This document shows, in pieces, positions 16,125 through 24,063 of a stretch of 64,000 nucleotides of DNA. The stretch's first letter is position 1, and every line of letters begins with the position of its first letter. Made by a program: the position numbers and the translations under genes. The stretch covers positions 434,001 to 498,000 of the forward strand of contig NZ_CP013386.1 of NCBI RefSeq assembly GCF_001523745.2, read 5' to 3'. Under the pieces are notes generated by a model. It did no database searches. It was given only the letters and a program-made list of their open reading frames with translations, and was not told the origin of the DNA. The DNA is from Burkholderia mayonis. Lineage in GTDB: Bacteria; Pseudomonadota; Gammaproteobacteria; Burkholderiales; Burkholderiaceae.

Positions 16125-18089
16125 ATGCCAGATATACCGTCCCAGGCTGCACTGTTTGAGGATGATTACCTGCTGCGCGAGTTGGGTCAGGTGGCACACG
16201 TCCCGCAGGTGGCGCTGACCGAACTCGTGGCGAATGCATGGGATGCAGGTGCAACGAAGGTGGATCTGATTTTGCCCGCAGCGATCGGTGAAACGTTGAC
16301 CGTCACGGACAATGGTCATGGCATGACGCCCGCGCAGTTCAAGAAACGCTGGATGACGCTGCGCTATAACCGTGAGAAGCATCAGGGTCCGAATGTCGAG
16401 TTTCCGGCGGGGCGCACTGCACGCCCACGCCGGGCTTACGGACGCAACGGCGTCGGTCGGCATGGGCTGCTGTGTTTCGCAGACGAGTACGAAGTCCAAA
16501 CTTGGCGCGACGGTGATCTGGCGAGTTTCATTGTCGGCACAGAATCAGGTCCCAGTCCTTTTGTGCTTCGTAGCGAAATCCCGGGCCGTCGAAAGGGTAG
16601 TGGTACGCGGCTGGCTGTACGGGTGACCCGTAAATTGCCTGACGCCGAGGAAATCCTGACGGTGCTGGCGGCACGTTTTGTCCATGATCCAGAGTTCGAA
16701 ATCCGGGTCAATGGCGTGCAGCGTTCCTTCGCTGAGATCGAAGGTCGTGTAAGCGAGGAAACGCTTGATCTTGGTAATGACCACCGTGCCACGATCATTG
16801 TGATCGACTCGACGCGGCTCAATCATTCTTCGCTGCATCAGGGTATTGCATTCTGGGTGCAGCGACGGCTCGTGGGTACTCCATCATGGTCGGTGGGACA
16901 GGCGACATTCGATGGGCGTACCCGGTTTGCCCGCCGCTACAAGGTGATCGTCGATACGGAAGGGTACGAAGCAGACGTGGAGCAGGACTGGACCGCATTT
17001 CGATCCACCGACGCCGTACGCGAGTTATATCGCGCCACCGCCGAGCATATCGGCAAGGTCGCGCAGGGGCTCGCCGAAGAGATTGTTGATGCGACGTCGG
17101 AGGATGCACTGACGCAGAACCGGACTGAGCTGGCGGGGCTGGGGCAGGGGGCGCGGCTGGAGGTGGCCGAGTTCACGAAGGCAGTGGCGCAGGCGCATCC
17201 GACCGTATCGCCGGAATTCCTCGCCACAGCGGTCAAGGCAGTCATTCATCTTGAGAAGTCAAAGAGCGGTACGGCATTGCTGCAAAAACTTTCAACGTTG
17301 CAGGCGGATGACCTTGATGGTCTGGACCGGCTTCTGGCCGAATGGTCAGTCAAGGATGCCTTGCGCGTGCTTGATGAAATCGATAGCCGTATAGGCGTGA
17401 TCGAAACCATCCAACGTCTGGCGAGCGATCCTGCCACCGATGAACTACACACACTGCATCCATTGATCCTGCGCTCGCGCTGGCTGTTCGGCCCGGAGTT
17501 TGAGTCGGAGGAATACTGTTCGAACGCCACGCTGAAGACAGTAGCCAGCGAGCTGTTCAAAGGCAGTCAGGCGCACTTTATCAACGATCGGAACCGTCCG
17601 GACATCGTGGTGCTGCCGGAACAGGCCACATGGCAGATGACGGGTATCGAGTGCTTTGACCCTGCCGACGCAACGATCACGCGAATGGAGCGGATTTTGG
17701 TCATTGAGTTGAAGAAAGGCGGCTTCCAGCTTACTCGCAAGGATATCAATCAGGCGGGCGGCTACGTGCAGGATATCTCGCAGTCGGGCGCCATGTCCGG
17801 CGCGCCCTACATCTGCGCATGGGTCGTCGGGCAGAAAATTGCGGCGGGAGTCGAGCGTGAGATGAAGTTCGGCAACCCGGAATATGGTCGCGTCCGGGCG
17901 GCCACGTTCGGTTCGCTGGTTGATACCGCCAATGCTCGTTTGTTGAAACTGCGTAACACACTGGCGACTCGCTATGAAGGCGTCGCAACCGATCAGTTGC
18001 TTAGCCGCGTACTGTCGCAGCCGGTACAGGAAAATATTGCGCTGACCTACAGCGGGCCGGCAACGGAACTAGAGTCGACGGATGGCTAA
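16125..18089 (+). CDS. GHKL ATPase fused to a PD-(D/E)xK nuclease, candidate defence protein
   Basis: The 654-residue protein begins with a complete GHKL (Hsp90/MutL-type) ATPase: N-box ELVANAWDAG (33-42), DNGHGM (62-67) and GRNGVGRHG (106-114). The middle is helical. The C-terminal part carries a nuclease core with Asp493 (NRPDIVV) and Glu528-x-Lys530 (VIELKKG), followed by a QAGGYVQDI helix. An ATP-dependent nuclease is the natural reading. GAGGA at 16112-16116 supports the ATG at 16125. It lies in a defence island after a type I system, and its last 8 bases overlap the start of a DarT-like gene. I cannot place it in a named anti-phage system. Confidence 0.75.
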   Translation: MPDIPSQAALFEDDYLLRELGQVAHVPQVALTELVANAWDAGATKVDLILPAAIGETLTVTDNGHGMTPAQFKKRWMTLRYNREKHQGPNVEFPAGRTARPRRAYGRNGVGRHGLLCFADEYEVQTWRDGDLASFIVGTESGPSPFVLRSEIPGRRKGSGTRLAVRVTRKLPDAEEILTVLAARFVHDPEFEIRVNGVQRSFAEIEGRVSEETLDLGNDHRATIIVIDSTRLNHSSLHQGIAFWVQRRLVGTPSWSVGQATFDGRTRFARRYKVIVDTEGYEADVEQDWTAFRSTDAVRELYRATAEHIGKVAQGLAEEIVDATSEDALTQNRTELAGLGQGARLEVAEFTKAVAQAHPTVSPEFLATAVKAVIHLEKSKSGTALLQKLSTLQADDLDGLDRLLAEWSVKDALRVLDEIDSRIGVIETIQRLASDPATDELHTLHPLILRSRWLFGPEFESEEYCSNATLKTVASELFKGSQAHFINDRNRPDIVVLPEQATWQMTGIECFDPADATITRMERILVIELKKGGFQLTRKDINQAGGYVQDISQSGAMSGAPYICAWVVGQKIAAGVEREMKFGNPEYGRVRAATFGSLVDTANARLLKLRNTLATRYEGVATDQLLSRVLSQPVQENIALTYSGPATELESTDG

Positions 18090-18177
18090 CCACTATCCCA
18101 AACTCAACCCGGAGAAGGCGCTGATCTGGCCCATCGTCCACCGCGCCAATGTGCCGTGGACAGAAGCGGGAAGCTGA
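18082..18177 (+). pseudogene. DarT-like DNA ADP-ribosyltransferase, N-terminal remnant
   Basis: Only 31 codons remain: NHYPKLNPEKALIW, then IVHRANVPW. This matches the conserved opening of DarT (DUF4433), the toxin that ADP-ribosylates thymidine in DNA. Sequence after about 18160 belongs to an integrase fragment on the other strand and a stop comes at 18177. The start overlaps the GHKL-nuclease gene by 8 bases, implying that the two once formed an operon. No macro-domain antitoxin (DarG) is present. Confidence 0.6.
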
Positions 18178-18290
18178 GCGGCTCTGACTGCATCCGTGAA
18201 AAGCTTCTTCCGCGAGTCCTTGTTCCAAGGTTTGCCGCACTCGGTCGAGAAGGTGGTTGCCGGAGCGTTGCCCGTTACCTGACGCCGTTG
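18160..18290 (-). pseudogene. Integrase-like fragment
   Basis: The reverse strand encodes CGKPWNKDSRKKLFTDAVRA and AQLPASV, resembling the segment before the H-R-Y box of a tyrosine recombinase. The match stops at the DarT junction (about 18160). It is too short to name further. Confidence 0.4.
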
Positions 18291-18339
18291 TCCGTATATG
18301 GCGCACGTCAAGCGGGTACGCCTCGCTGGCGGTTCTCGG

Positions 18340-18780
18340 CCTTCGGACGCTGGAGAGGGTCATCAAGCTTCATGCCGGCGGGGAGCTTCTCGTTAAGCTT
18401 GACCCGGAAGTCCTCGTGGCGCATGAAGGTCTCGGCGGACACGCTCCCCTGTGCGAAGAGGTGGCTGAGCGTGGCCGAGCTCCGGTAGAGCTTCACGTGG
18501 ATGAGATCACGCCCGTCGCGCACGAGGTCGCAAAACTCGATCTTGTCGTAGCCGTTGCCGAACGAGATGTTTTTCTTGTCGAGCAGCTCGAATCCGGCGT
18601 TCTCCTTCACGACGCTCTCGTTGTATAGCCCCTCGTTGGCATGTTGATAAACGGGCATCTTCGCCGGCTCGGCGTCGAGCCGCTTGAAGTATGTGCCAAT
18701 CTCATCGACGAACTTGCGGCTGACTTCATACCACAGGCCGTTGCGAAGTATCCGCCCGAGAATCCCCGTTATTGAGCGAA
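18340..18780 (-). pseudogene. DUF6119 (TIGR04141)-like protein, C-terminal fragment
   Basis: The reverse frame encodes YEVSRKFVDEIGTYFKRLDA, then YNESVVKENAGFELLDKKNI, DGRDLIHVKLYRSSATLSHL and FAQGSVSAETFM, matching the last third of the sporadically distributed TIGR04141 family, which recurs in defence islands. The N-terminal two thirds and probably the extreme C-terminus are missing: both ends run into unrelated sequence. It is a degraded cargo gene of the island. Confidence 0.6.
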
Positions 18781-18932
18781 CGTCGCTGATGGCCGACGAT
18801 TCTCCCATTGCGATGACGGGAGGACGTTCATGCAGGAAACGGAGAAGTTGCCAGGGGATGCGGCGGATGTGAGTTCGCCTCCAGCGACAGGGCGGCGCAA
18901 TCGAGGCACGCGGCCTTGGCGAGAGGTAATAG

Positions 18933-19422
18933 GCGAGTTTCGAGCAAGCGGGTTTCCCGACTCATCGACGATGAGCTTGGTCGAGTGCAATTTTAGCCCA
19001 GACTTCCGCGATGCGATGCGATTGATCGCCGAGGCAAGTTGACCGACGATCTCGATCCTGAGCTTTGCACGAGTTTTGTTCTGCCGAACCTCCAAAACGC
19101 CGTCCCTGATGTGGCGCTCGTCCAGCTTCAAAACGTCGGCCGGCCGCTGGCCCGTAAGATAGGCTAGGTCCATTGCCTCGCGTAGAGGCACGTCGGCCTT
19201 TTCCCACAGCTTCCGGTATGCGGCGTCATCAATATAGCCATCTCTTCCCGATTCCCTGTGCTTACGAACACCGACACAAGGATTTGAGCGGTCGGTAGCA
19301 CCCCATTCCCTCGCCTTGTTGAAGATGTGCGAAAACAACGCGATCTCCCGGTTGGCAGCAACGGGTGACTCCTTTCGCCAGTCCAGATACTTCCGAATGT
19401 GAATCGGTTTGATCTCGTCCAA
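18933..19422 (-). pseudogene. Tyrosine integrase, truncated at both ends
   Basis: The reverse strand encodes a core-binding domain (IRKYLDWRKESPVAANREIA, LFSHIFNKAREWG) and the first half of the catalytic domain with the conserved Arg in YLTGQRPADVLKL, then VRQNKTRAKLRIEI. Homology ends after IVDESGNPLA near 18933; the H-R-Y part is gone, and no arm-binding start is seen before 19422. It lies close to the right edge of the island and is probably the remnant of the element that brought in the defence genes. Confidence 0.75.
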
Positions 19423-19564
19423 GCTATGCCGAATTGGCGCATGGGAGTTTGAAGACTATCCGGATCGTTAGCACCCTCCCGCACGACATGGACTTGGTGA
19501 TTTTTCGCCACAAACGGTGTGTGCATCCAGATCGATAACCCCCCGCGACTATCGCATCGGTCGA

Positions 19565-19592
19565 AATAAAAAGCCCGGCATTCAGCCGGGCT
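19565..19592 (-). terminator. Rho-independent terminator of the tssJKL block
   Basis: AGCCCGGC (19572-19579) pairs with GCCGGGCT (19585-19592) around a 5-base loop. On the reverse strand it is followed by a T-rich run (19571 down to 19565). It lies 5 bases after the tssL stop and marks the right edge of the island. Confidence 0.9.
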
Positions 19593-19596
19593 CCCC

Positions 19597-20382
19597 TCAA
19601 GGCAACGAAATCGTCAAATTAGCCGACTCTGGCCCGACCTTGATGACCTGCGAATAAGGCGCCAACGCCTTCACGGTGCTATTGCGCAGATACGTATTGA
19701 GCCCGGCGTAAGCAAGCAGCCCGACGAGCGCGAACACCGCCCCGATCGCCCACAGCGGCACCTCGCGCTTGAGCCGATGCGAGATCTGATCCGGCAGCGG
19801 CCAATGCGGCGCGAACGGCGCGCGCTTACCCTTCATGTGCGCGATCTCGTCGCCGAGCCGCGCGGTCAGATACGCGAGCTTCTCCGGCCCTTCGAGCAGA
19901 TACTTGCCCTGGAAGCCGAGCAACAGGCACATGTGGAACACCTCGAGCGACTGCAGCCGCGCTGCGCCTTGCGCGCGGCATTCTTCGAGATACTGATAGA
20001 ACTTCTCGCCCGCGAGCTGCTCGCCGAACAGCACGAGCTGCAGCGGCCGGCGCTCCCAGTCCGCGCGGATCTTGAACTGCGACGACAGCACCGATTCGTC
20101 GATCGCCGCGCAAAACGCGAACTTCGCCGCATAGACGTCCTCGGCGGCGATGTTGAGCTTCTTCGCGCCGCGCTCGAACTCGCTCAAGAATTCCTGGATG
20201 CGTGTGCCGAACTCCGATGCATCGCCCGGCTCGCGGCCGTTCTTCAGCAGGAACAGCATGAAGAAGCCGTCGTACAGCAGATCGACGAGCGAGCGCGCCT
20301 GGAAGCCGGCGTCGGTCGACGACGCCGTTTGCGGCGCGGGGGGCGGCGTGTTGTCGCCGAAAAGGGAAGGCGCGTAACTCAT
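19597..20382 (-). CDS. tssL: T6SS inner-membrane protein TssL (DotU family)
   Basis: TssL forms the T6SS membrane complex with TssM and TssJ. The 261-residue protein has the cytoplasmic DotU domain (LVDLLYDGFFMLFLLKNG, CAAIDESVLSS, LLGFQGKYLLEG) and one C-terminal transmembrane helix (WAIGAVFALVGLLAYAG) followed by a short periplasmic tail. There is no OmpA domain; peptidoglycan binding is supplied separately by the tagN-like gene. Its ATG overlaps the tssK stop (ATGA). Confidence 0.95.
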   Translation of the reverse strand: MSYAPSLFGDNTPPPAPQTASSTDAGFQARSLVDLLYDGFFMLFLLKNGREPGDASEFGTRIQEFLSEFERGAKKLNIAAEDVYAAKFAFCAAIDESVLSSQFKIRADWERRPLQLVLFGEQLAGEKFYQYLEECRAQGAARLQSLEVFHMCLLLGFQGKYLLEGPEKLAYLTARLGDEIAHMKGKRAPFAPHWPLPDQISHRLKREVPLWAIGAVFALVGLLAYAGLNTYLRNSTVKALAPYSQVIKVGPESANLTISLP

Positions 20383-21725
20383 GACGTGACGGCGATCAGT
20401 TCGAATTTGAGATCGTTGATTCCGGACGGCGCGTAGATCATCGCCGACTGGGCCTGCAGCATCCGCTCATAGAGCGGGCTGCGCGCATCGAGTGCGAAGT
20501 AGCATGCGCCCGGGCGCACGGGAATCGCGGGCGGCACCTGCGGCGTGTATGCGAGCCGCACGCCCGGCATCGCGGACAGCACGAGCTTGTCGACGTCGTC
20601 CGGTGCGCCGACTTTGAAGCGCGCGGGCACGGCCTCGACGAGCTCGACGGAAGGCATGTCGGCAGACACCGCGAGATAGAACGCGGTCTTGTCGTCGATC
20701 TTGCCGGAATCGAGCCGTCCGACATGGAACGACGGCCGCACTTCCTCGAGCGTGATCGCGAAGTAGCGCGTCGAGATCACGGTCTCGAGCAGGTCGCGCA
20801 GGATCGTGTCGAGGCGCGCGAAGCCGGGGCCCGGATCGTCATGCCGATAAGCGGGCAGATCGGCGAGCACGTGGCCCTTCGAGAATGTCATCAGCTGGCC
20901 GGCGAGGCGCAGCAGTTCCTGGAACAGCCGCTCCGGATGCAGCGCCGAATGCTGGTGCAGGTGCGCGAGCGCGGCGAACGCGGCGCTCGCCGTGTGCAGC
21001 AGCCAGAACGATGCGATGTCGCCCGAGCGGAATTCGATGATGTTCTTCGTCGGCTCGCGATGGAAGCCGTACAGCGCGTTCACCTTCGCCTGCAGCGCGT
21101 CGATCAGCTGGCGCAGGCGCTGATGCAGGATCGGCGACGCCTCGATTGCGAGGCACGGCGGCACGAAGCTGTCGTCGATCTCGAAGCCGGACGTCGCGGT
21201 GCGGCGCACGCGCACGAGCGGGATCGACAGCAACTGATCGCGCGGCTCGCTGTGCGCGATCAGCTTGACGTTGGTCTTCAGGAACGTGATGTCGGCGTCG
21301 GCGGCGTCGGTGAAGTGGTCGGCGACGCTCGCCTGCTCGCTGACGAAGCGCGACACGAAGCCCCCGTCGCGGTTTTCCGCGTAGTTCGAGCCCGTCTCGC
21401 GCAGCGGATGCAGCGCGAGGTAGAACGTGAATTCGTTGATGCCGTCGGGCAGCGTGTCGAGCGCGATGGGCGGCGGCAGTTCGTCGGCCTGCGGCGCGGA
21501 GTAGAGCGCGCCGTCCGGGAACACGAGCGACAGTTCGCTTGCGCGCAACACGTTGCTGCCGAGCGCATCGCGATCGAACCGCACCGAACGCACGCCCCAG
21601 TTGTACGGCTGGATCGTCTGAATCGATTCGAAGAGGCGCGCTTCGTGATACGCGTCCTGCCGCTGAAAGTGCTGCGGCCTCAGAAAGAGGCCTTCTCCCC
21701 AGAGCACCTTGGCCGAATAACTCAT
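20379..21725 (-). CDS. tssK: T6SS baseplate protein TssK
   Basis: TssK connects the baseplate to the membrane complex. The 448-residue product starts MSYSAKVLWGEGLFLRPQHF, the TssK hallmark, and continues with QRQDAYHEARLF. The length fits the family. It is separated from tssJ by 108 bases and overlaps tssL by 4 bases, so tssJ-tssK-tssL form a leftward operon. Confidence 0.96.
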   Translation of the reverse strand: MSYSAKVLWGEGLFLRPQHFQRQDAYHEARLFESIQTIQPYNWGVRSVRFDRDALGSNVLRASELSLVFPDGALYSAPQADELPPPIALDTLPDGINEFTFYLALHPLRETGSNYAENRDGGFVSRFVSEQASVADHFTDAADADITFLKTNVKLIAHSEPRDQLLSIPLVRVRRTATSGFEIDDSFVPPCLAIEASPILHQRLRQLIDALQAKVNALYGFHREPTKNIIEFRSGDIASFWLLHTASAAFAALAHLHQHSALHPERLFQELLRLAGQLMTFSKGHVLADLPAYRHDDPGPGFARLDTILRDLLETVISTRYFAITLEEVRPSFHVGRLDSGKIDDKTAFYLAVSADMPSVELVEAVPARFKVGAPDDVDKLVLSAMPGVRLAYTPQVPPAIPVRPGACYFALDARSPLYERMLQAQSAMIYAPSGINDLKFELIAVTS

Positions 21726-21833
21726 GTTAAATCCGCTTAAATGTGATTAGGCCGTTGGTCGGTTTATTCGCGTCGCGATTGGCAAGCGAATCGTTAATCC
21801 TTGTTAAATGACTTTTAAATGTCATCTCGAATT

Positions 21834-22448
21834 TCATCCGCAGTTCACCGACGAGAGCAAATCGAGCCGCTCCGTCGGCATGCCCTGTTGCGAAGGAAGG
21901 ACGGTGCCGTCCGTCACAGTCATCGCGCAGTTGTGCAGGCCGATGATTATGCCGGATTTCTCGGACTTCGCAGGATCGAACGTCAGCTTCCAGCGCTGCA
22001 GCGCCGGGTCGCGAAAAAGCGCGACGATGCCGAATGCCTGCGCTTCGCGCGATACCTTTTCGGTCGCGTTGTAGCGCTGTCCCGGAATCAGCGTAATCTC
22101 GCGCACGCTCAGGAGATCGTTGCCGAGCGCGGTCTTTTCCTTGGCCGGATCGGTGAAGCTGTCGAACGGCGCTTGCTGGAACGACGTCGGATCCTTCAGC
22201 GCGTAGAGACGCACGACGAGCGCGAGCGGGCGATTGTCGTTCGCGGCGTTGAGGTTCGGCGCGGCGTAGAGCGTCAGGCCGACGTTGCGCGGCGGCTTCT
22301 GCGAATCGGGCACGTCGGGCTTGCCGACGCCCACCATCTGCAGCGCGGCGCTGCCCGCCGAGCCGAGGAGCGGCACGGCGGCCGCGCAGCCGCCGAGCAG
22401 GATGCAGGCGGCAAGCGGCAGCGCGTAACGAGTCACATGCGGATTCAT
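21834..22448 (-). CDS. tssJ: T6SS outer-membrane lipoprotein TssJ
   Basis: TssJ anchors the membrane complex in the outer membrane. The 204-residue precursor has a signal peptide with lipobox (ILLGGC) and the beta-sandwich of the family (RPLALVVRLYALKDPTSFQQ and APFDSF). It is the first gene of the leftward tssJ-tssK-tssL block and faces away from the tagM operon. Confidence 0.92.
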   Translation of the reverse strand: MNPHVTRYALPLAACILLGGCAAAVPLLGSAGSAALQMVGVGKPDVPDSQKPPRNVGLTLYAAPNLNAANDNRPLALVVRLYALKDPTSFQQAPFDSFTDPAKEKTALGNDLLSVREITLIPGQRYNATEKVSREAQAFGIVALFRDPALQRWKLTFDPAKSEKSGIIIGLHNCAMTVTDGTVLPSQQGMPTERLDLLSSVNCG

Positions 22449-22823
22449 CGATTTTCCGGGCGCGGCGCCCTTTGCTCCCTGTCAAAACTATCAGTTGCTT
22501 GGCCGATTTGGCCGCACAAAAACGTCTGCGTCTTCAATTGCTGAACAGATCGCCGTCCGTATCGTTGTATTCGGAAAAAATTTCCACAAATTGGGCGAAA
22601 TCAAATTCCTTTGCGGCAATAATTGCATTGGGAGCGGTACACGCGTGATTCCCCGGGCGTGCGCGGCCGCGTCGGGCGGCGCGCTGCGCTGCTTTTAAAA
22701 CGGCCGCTCTTCACGCGAAGATTGAATTATGAAAAATTGATCGGTACTATACCCGCGCGCTTGTAGCAAAGCAAAATCACGAATTCTCAACGATTTAAAA
22801 CGCCCGCGCCGGGGAAATAAACG
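22449..22823. promoter_or_regulatory. Divergent promoter region between tssJ and tagM
   Basis: This 375-base gap is AT-richer than its flanks and carries a strong-looking promoter toward tagM at 22722-22750: TTGAAT (22722-22727), 17-base spacer, TACTAT (22745-22750). A TTGACA lies on the reverse strand near 22480, too close to the tssJ start to assign with confidence. No gene is seen. Confidence 0.7.
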
Positions 22824-23492
22824 ATGAAAGACCGTCTCTTCGCAAAACTTTCTGGGGTAGTGTTGGCCTGCGGCATCATCGCCGGTTGCGCATCGCAGCC
22901 GACTCCGCCCACGTCCGAAGCATTCAACAAGTCGTTGGCCGACGCCGACGCGGTGGCGAAGGCAGGCGATCAGGACCGCGCGATCGGCCTTTATCAGCAA
23001 CTTGCGAAATCCGATCCGACACGCGAAGAGCCGTGGTCGCGAATCGCGCAGATCCAGTTTCAGCAGGGCCACTACGGTCAGGCGATCGTCGCCGCTCAGG
23101 AGGCGCTGCAGCGCGACAAGACCGACCGTCAGGCGAAGAGCGTGCTTGCCGTCGCGGGCCTGCGCATCGCGACCGAATCGCTCGGCGAGCTGCGTCAGGA
23201 TTCGTCGCTCGCGGGCGACGCGAAGTCGGATGCGCAGGCGCTCGCGAAGCAGCTGCGCGACACGCTCGGCGAAGCCGCGCTGTTCCCGCCCGAGCAGCAG
23301 ACGAAGCCCGTCGTGAAGAAGCGCCGCATCGTGCGTCGCGCGAAGCCGCCCGTGCACGAGGCCGCGCCCGCCGAAAACAGCACGGCGGCCGCCCCTGCGG
23401 CGCCGGTTGCCCCCGCCGCGCCTGTGACGCCGGCACCCGCGCCGGCACCCGCGAAGGCGTCAGGCGGCGATCCGTTCAGCGCGCTGCGTTAA
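22824..23492 (+). CDS. tagM: T6SS-associated TPR lipoprotein (TagM-like)
   Basis: A 222-residue lipoprotein with lipobox (GIIAGC) at residues ~17-22, two to three tetratricopeptide-like repeats (AVAKAGDQDRAIGLYQQLAK, REEPWSRIAQIQFQQGHYGQ) and a Pro/Ala-rich C-terminal tail after a basic stretch (KKRRIVRRAKPP). In Burkholderia cenocepacia the gene at this place is called tagM; the exact role in the T6SS is not established. It heads the rightward operon, 36 bases before tssB. Confidence 0.8.
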   Translation: MKDRLFAKLSGVVLACGIIAGCASQPTPPTSEAFNKSLADADAVAKAGDQDRAIGLYQQLAKSDPTREEPWSRIAQIQFQQGHYGQAIVAAQEALQRDKTDRQAKSVLAVAGLRIATESLGELRQDSSLAGDAKSDAQALAKQLRDTLGEAALFPPEQQTKPVVKKRRIVRRAKPPVHEAAPAENSTAAAPAAPVAPAAPVTPAPAPAPAKASGGDPFSALR

Positions 23493-23528
23493 GCCGCGCG
23501 CGATCCACACACTAATCGGGAGCCGTCG

Positions 23529-24047
23529 ATGGCGAAGAAAGAAAGCATTCAAAAGCGCTTGCAGAAAGTGCGGCCGCCCCGCGTCCAACTGACGTACGAG
23601 GTCGAACGGGGCGACGCGATCGAGATCAAGGAACTGCCGTTCGTCGTCGGGGTCGTCGGCGATCTGGCCGGGCAGTCGGAAGTCGAGCAGTCGAAGCTGC
23701 GCGACCGCAAGTTCGTCAACATCGATCGCGACAACTTCGACGACGTGATGAAGGCGATCGAGCCGCGCGCCGCGTTCCAGGTGGAGAACCGCCTGAGCGA
23801 AGCGGGCGGCAAGTTCGCGGTCGATCTGAAGTTCCGTTCGATCAACGATTTCAATCCGGACGAAGTCGTCGAGCAGGTCGAGCCGCTCAGGCGTCTGCTC
23901 GAGGCGCGCTCGAAGCTCGCCGATCTGCGCAACAAACTGGCCGGCAACGACAAGCTCGAAGACCTGCTGAGCGAAGTGCTGTCGAACACGCAGCAGTTGG
24001 ACGCGCTGAAGAAAAGCGCCGACGGCGGCGACAAGCAGGGCGAATGA
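23529..24047 (+). CDS. tssB: T6SS contractile sheath small subunit TssB
   Basis: TssB pairs with TssC to build the contractile sheath. The 172-residue protein starts MAKKESIQKRLQKVRPPRVQ and contains ELPFVVGVVGDLAGQSEV and RKFVNIDRDNFDDVMKAIEP, all standard. GGGAG upstream of the ATG fits a ribosome-binding site. It is followed after 16 bases by tssC. Confidence 0.97.
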   Translation: MAKKESIQKRLQKVRPPRVQLTYEVERGDAIEIKELPFVVGVVGDLAGQSEVEQSKLRDRKFVNIDRDNFDDVMKAIEPRAAFQVENRLSEAGGKFAVDLKFRSINDFNPDEVVEQVEPLRRLLEARSKLADLRNKLAGNDKLEDLLSEVLSNTQQLDALKKSADGGDKQGE

Positions 24048-24063
24048 GTAACGGGGTGGCGAA

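Noticed and set aside
16125..18089. MutL or Hsp90 (htpG) orthologue
   Set aside because: The GHKL motifs fit but the C-terminal half carries a nuclease core and lacks the MutL dimerisation or Hsp90 middle/C-terminal domains; the gene is in an accessory island.
18082..18177. Intact small toxin gene
   Set aside because: Only the opening ~26 residues match DarT; the catalytic part is absent and the frame ends in antisense integrase DNA.
19400..19600. Right attachment repeat matching the tRNA-Thr 3' end
   Set aside because: I compared the segment by eye with the last 30 bases of the tRNA and found no match beyond a few bases.
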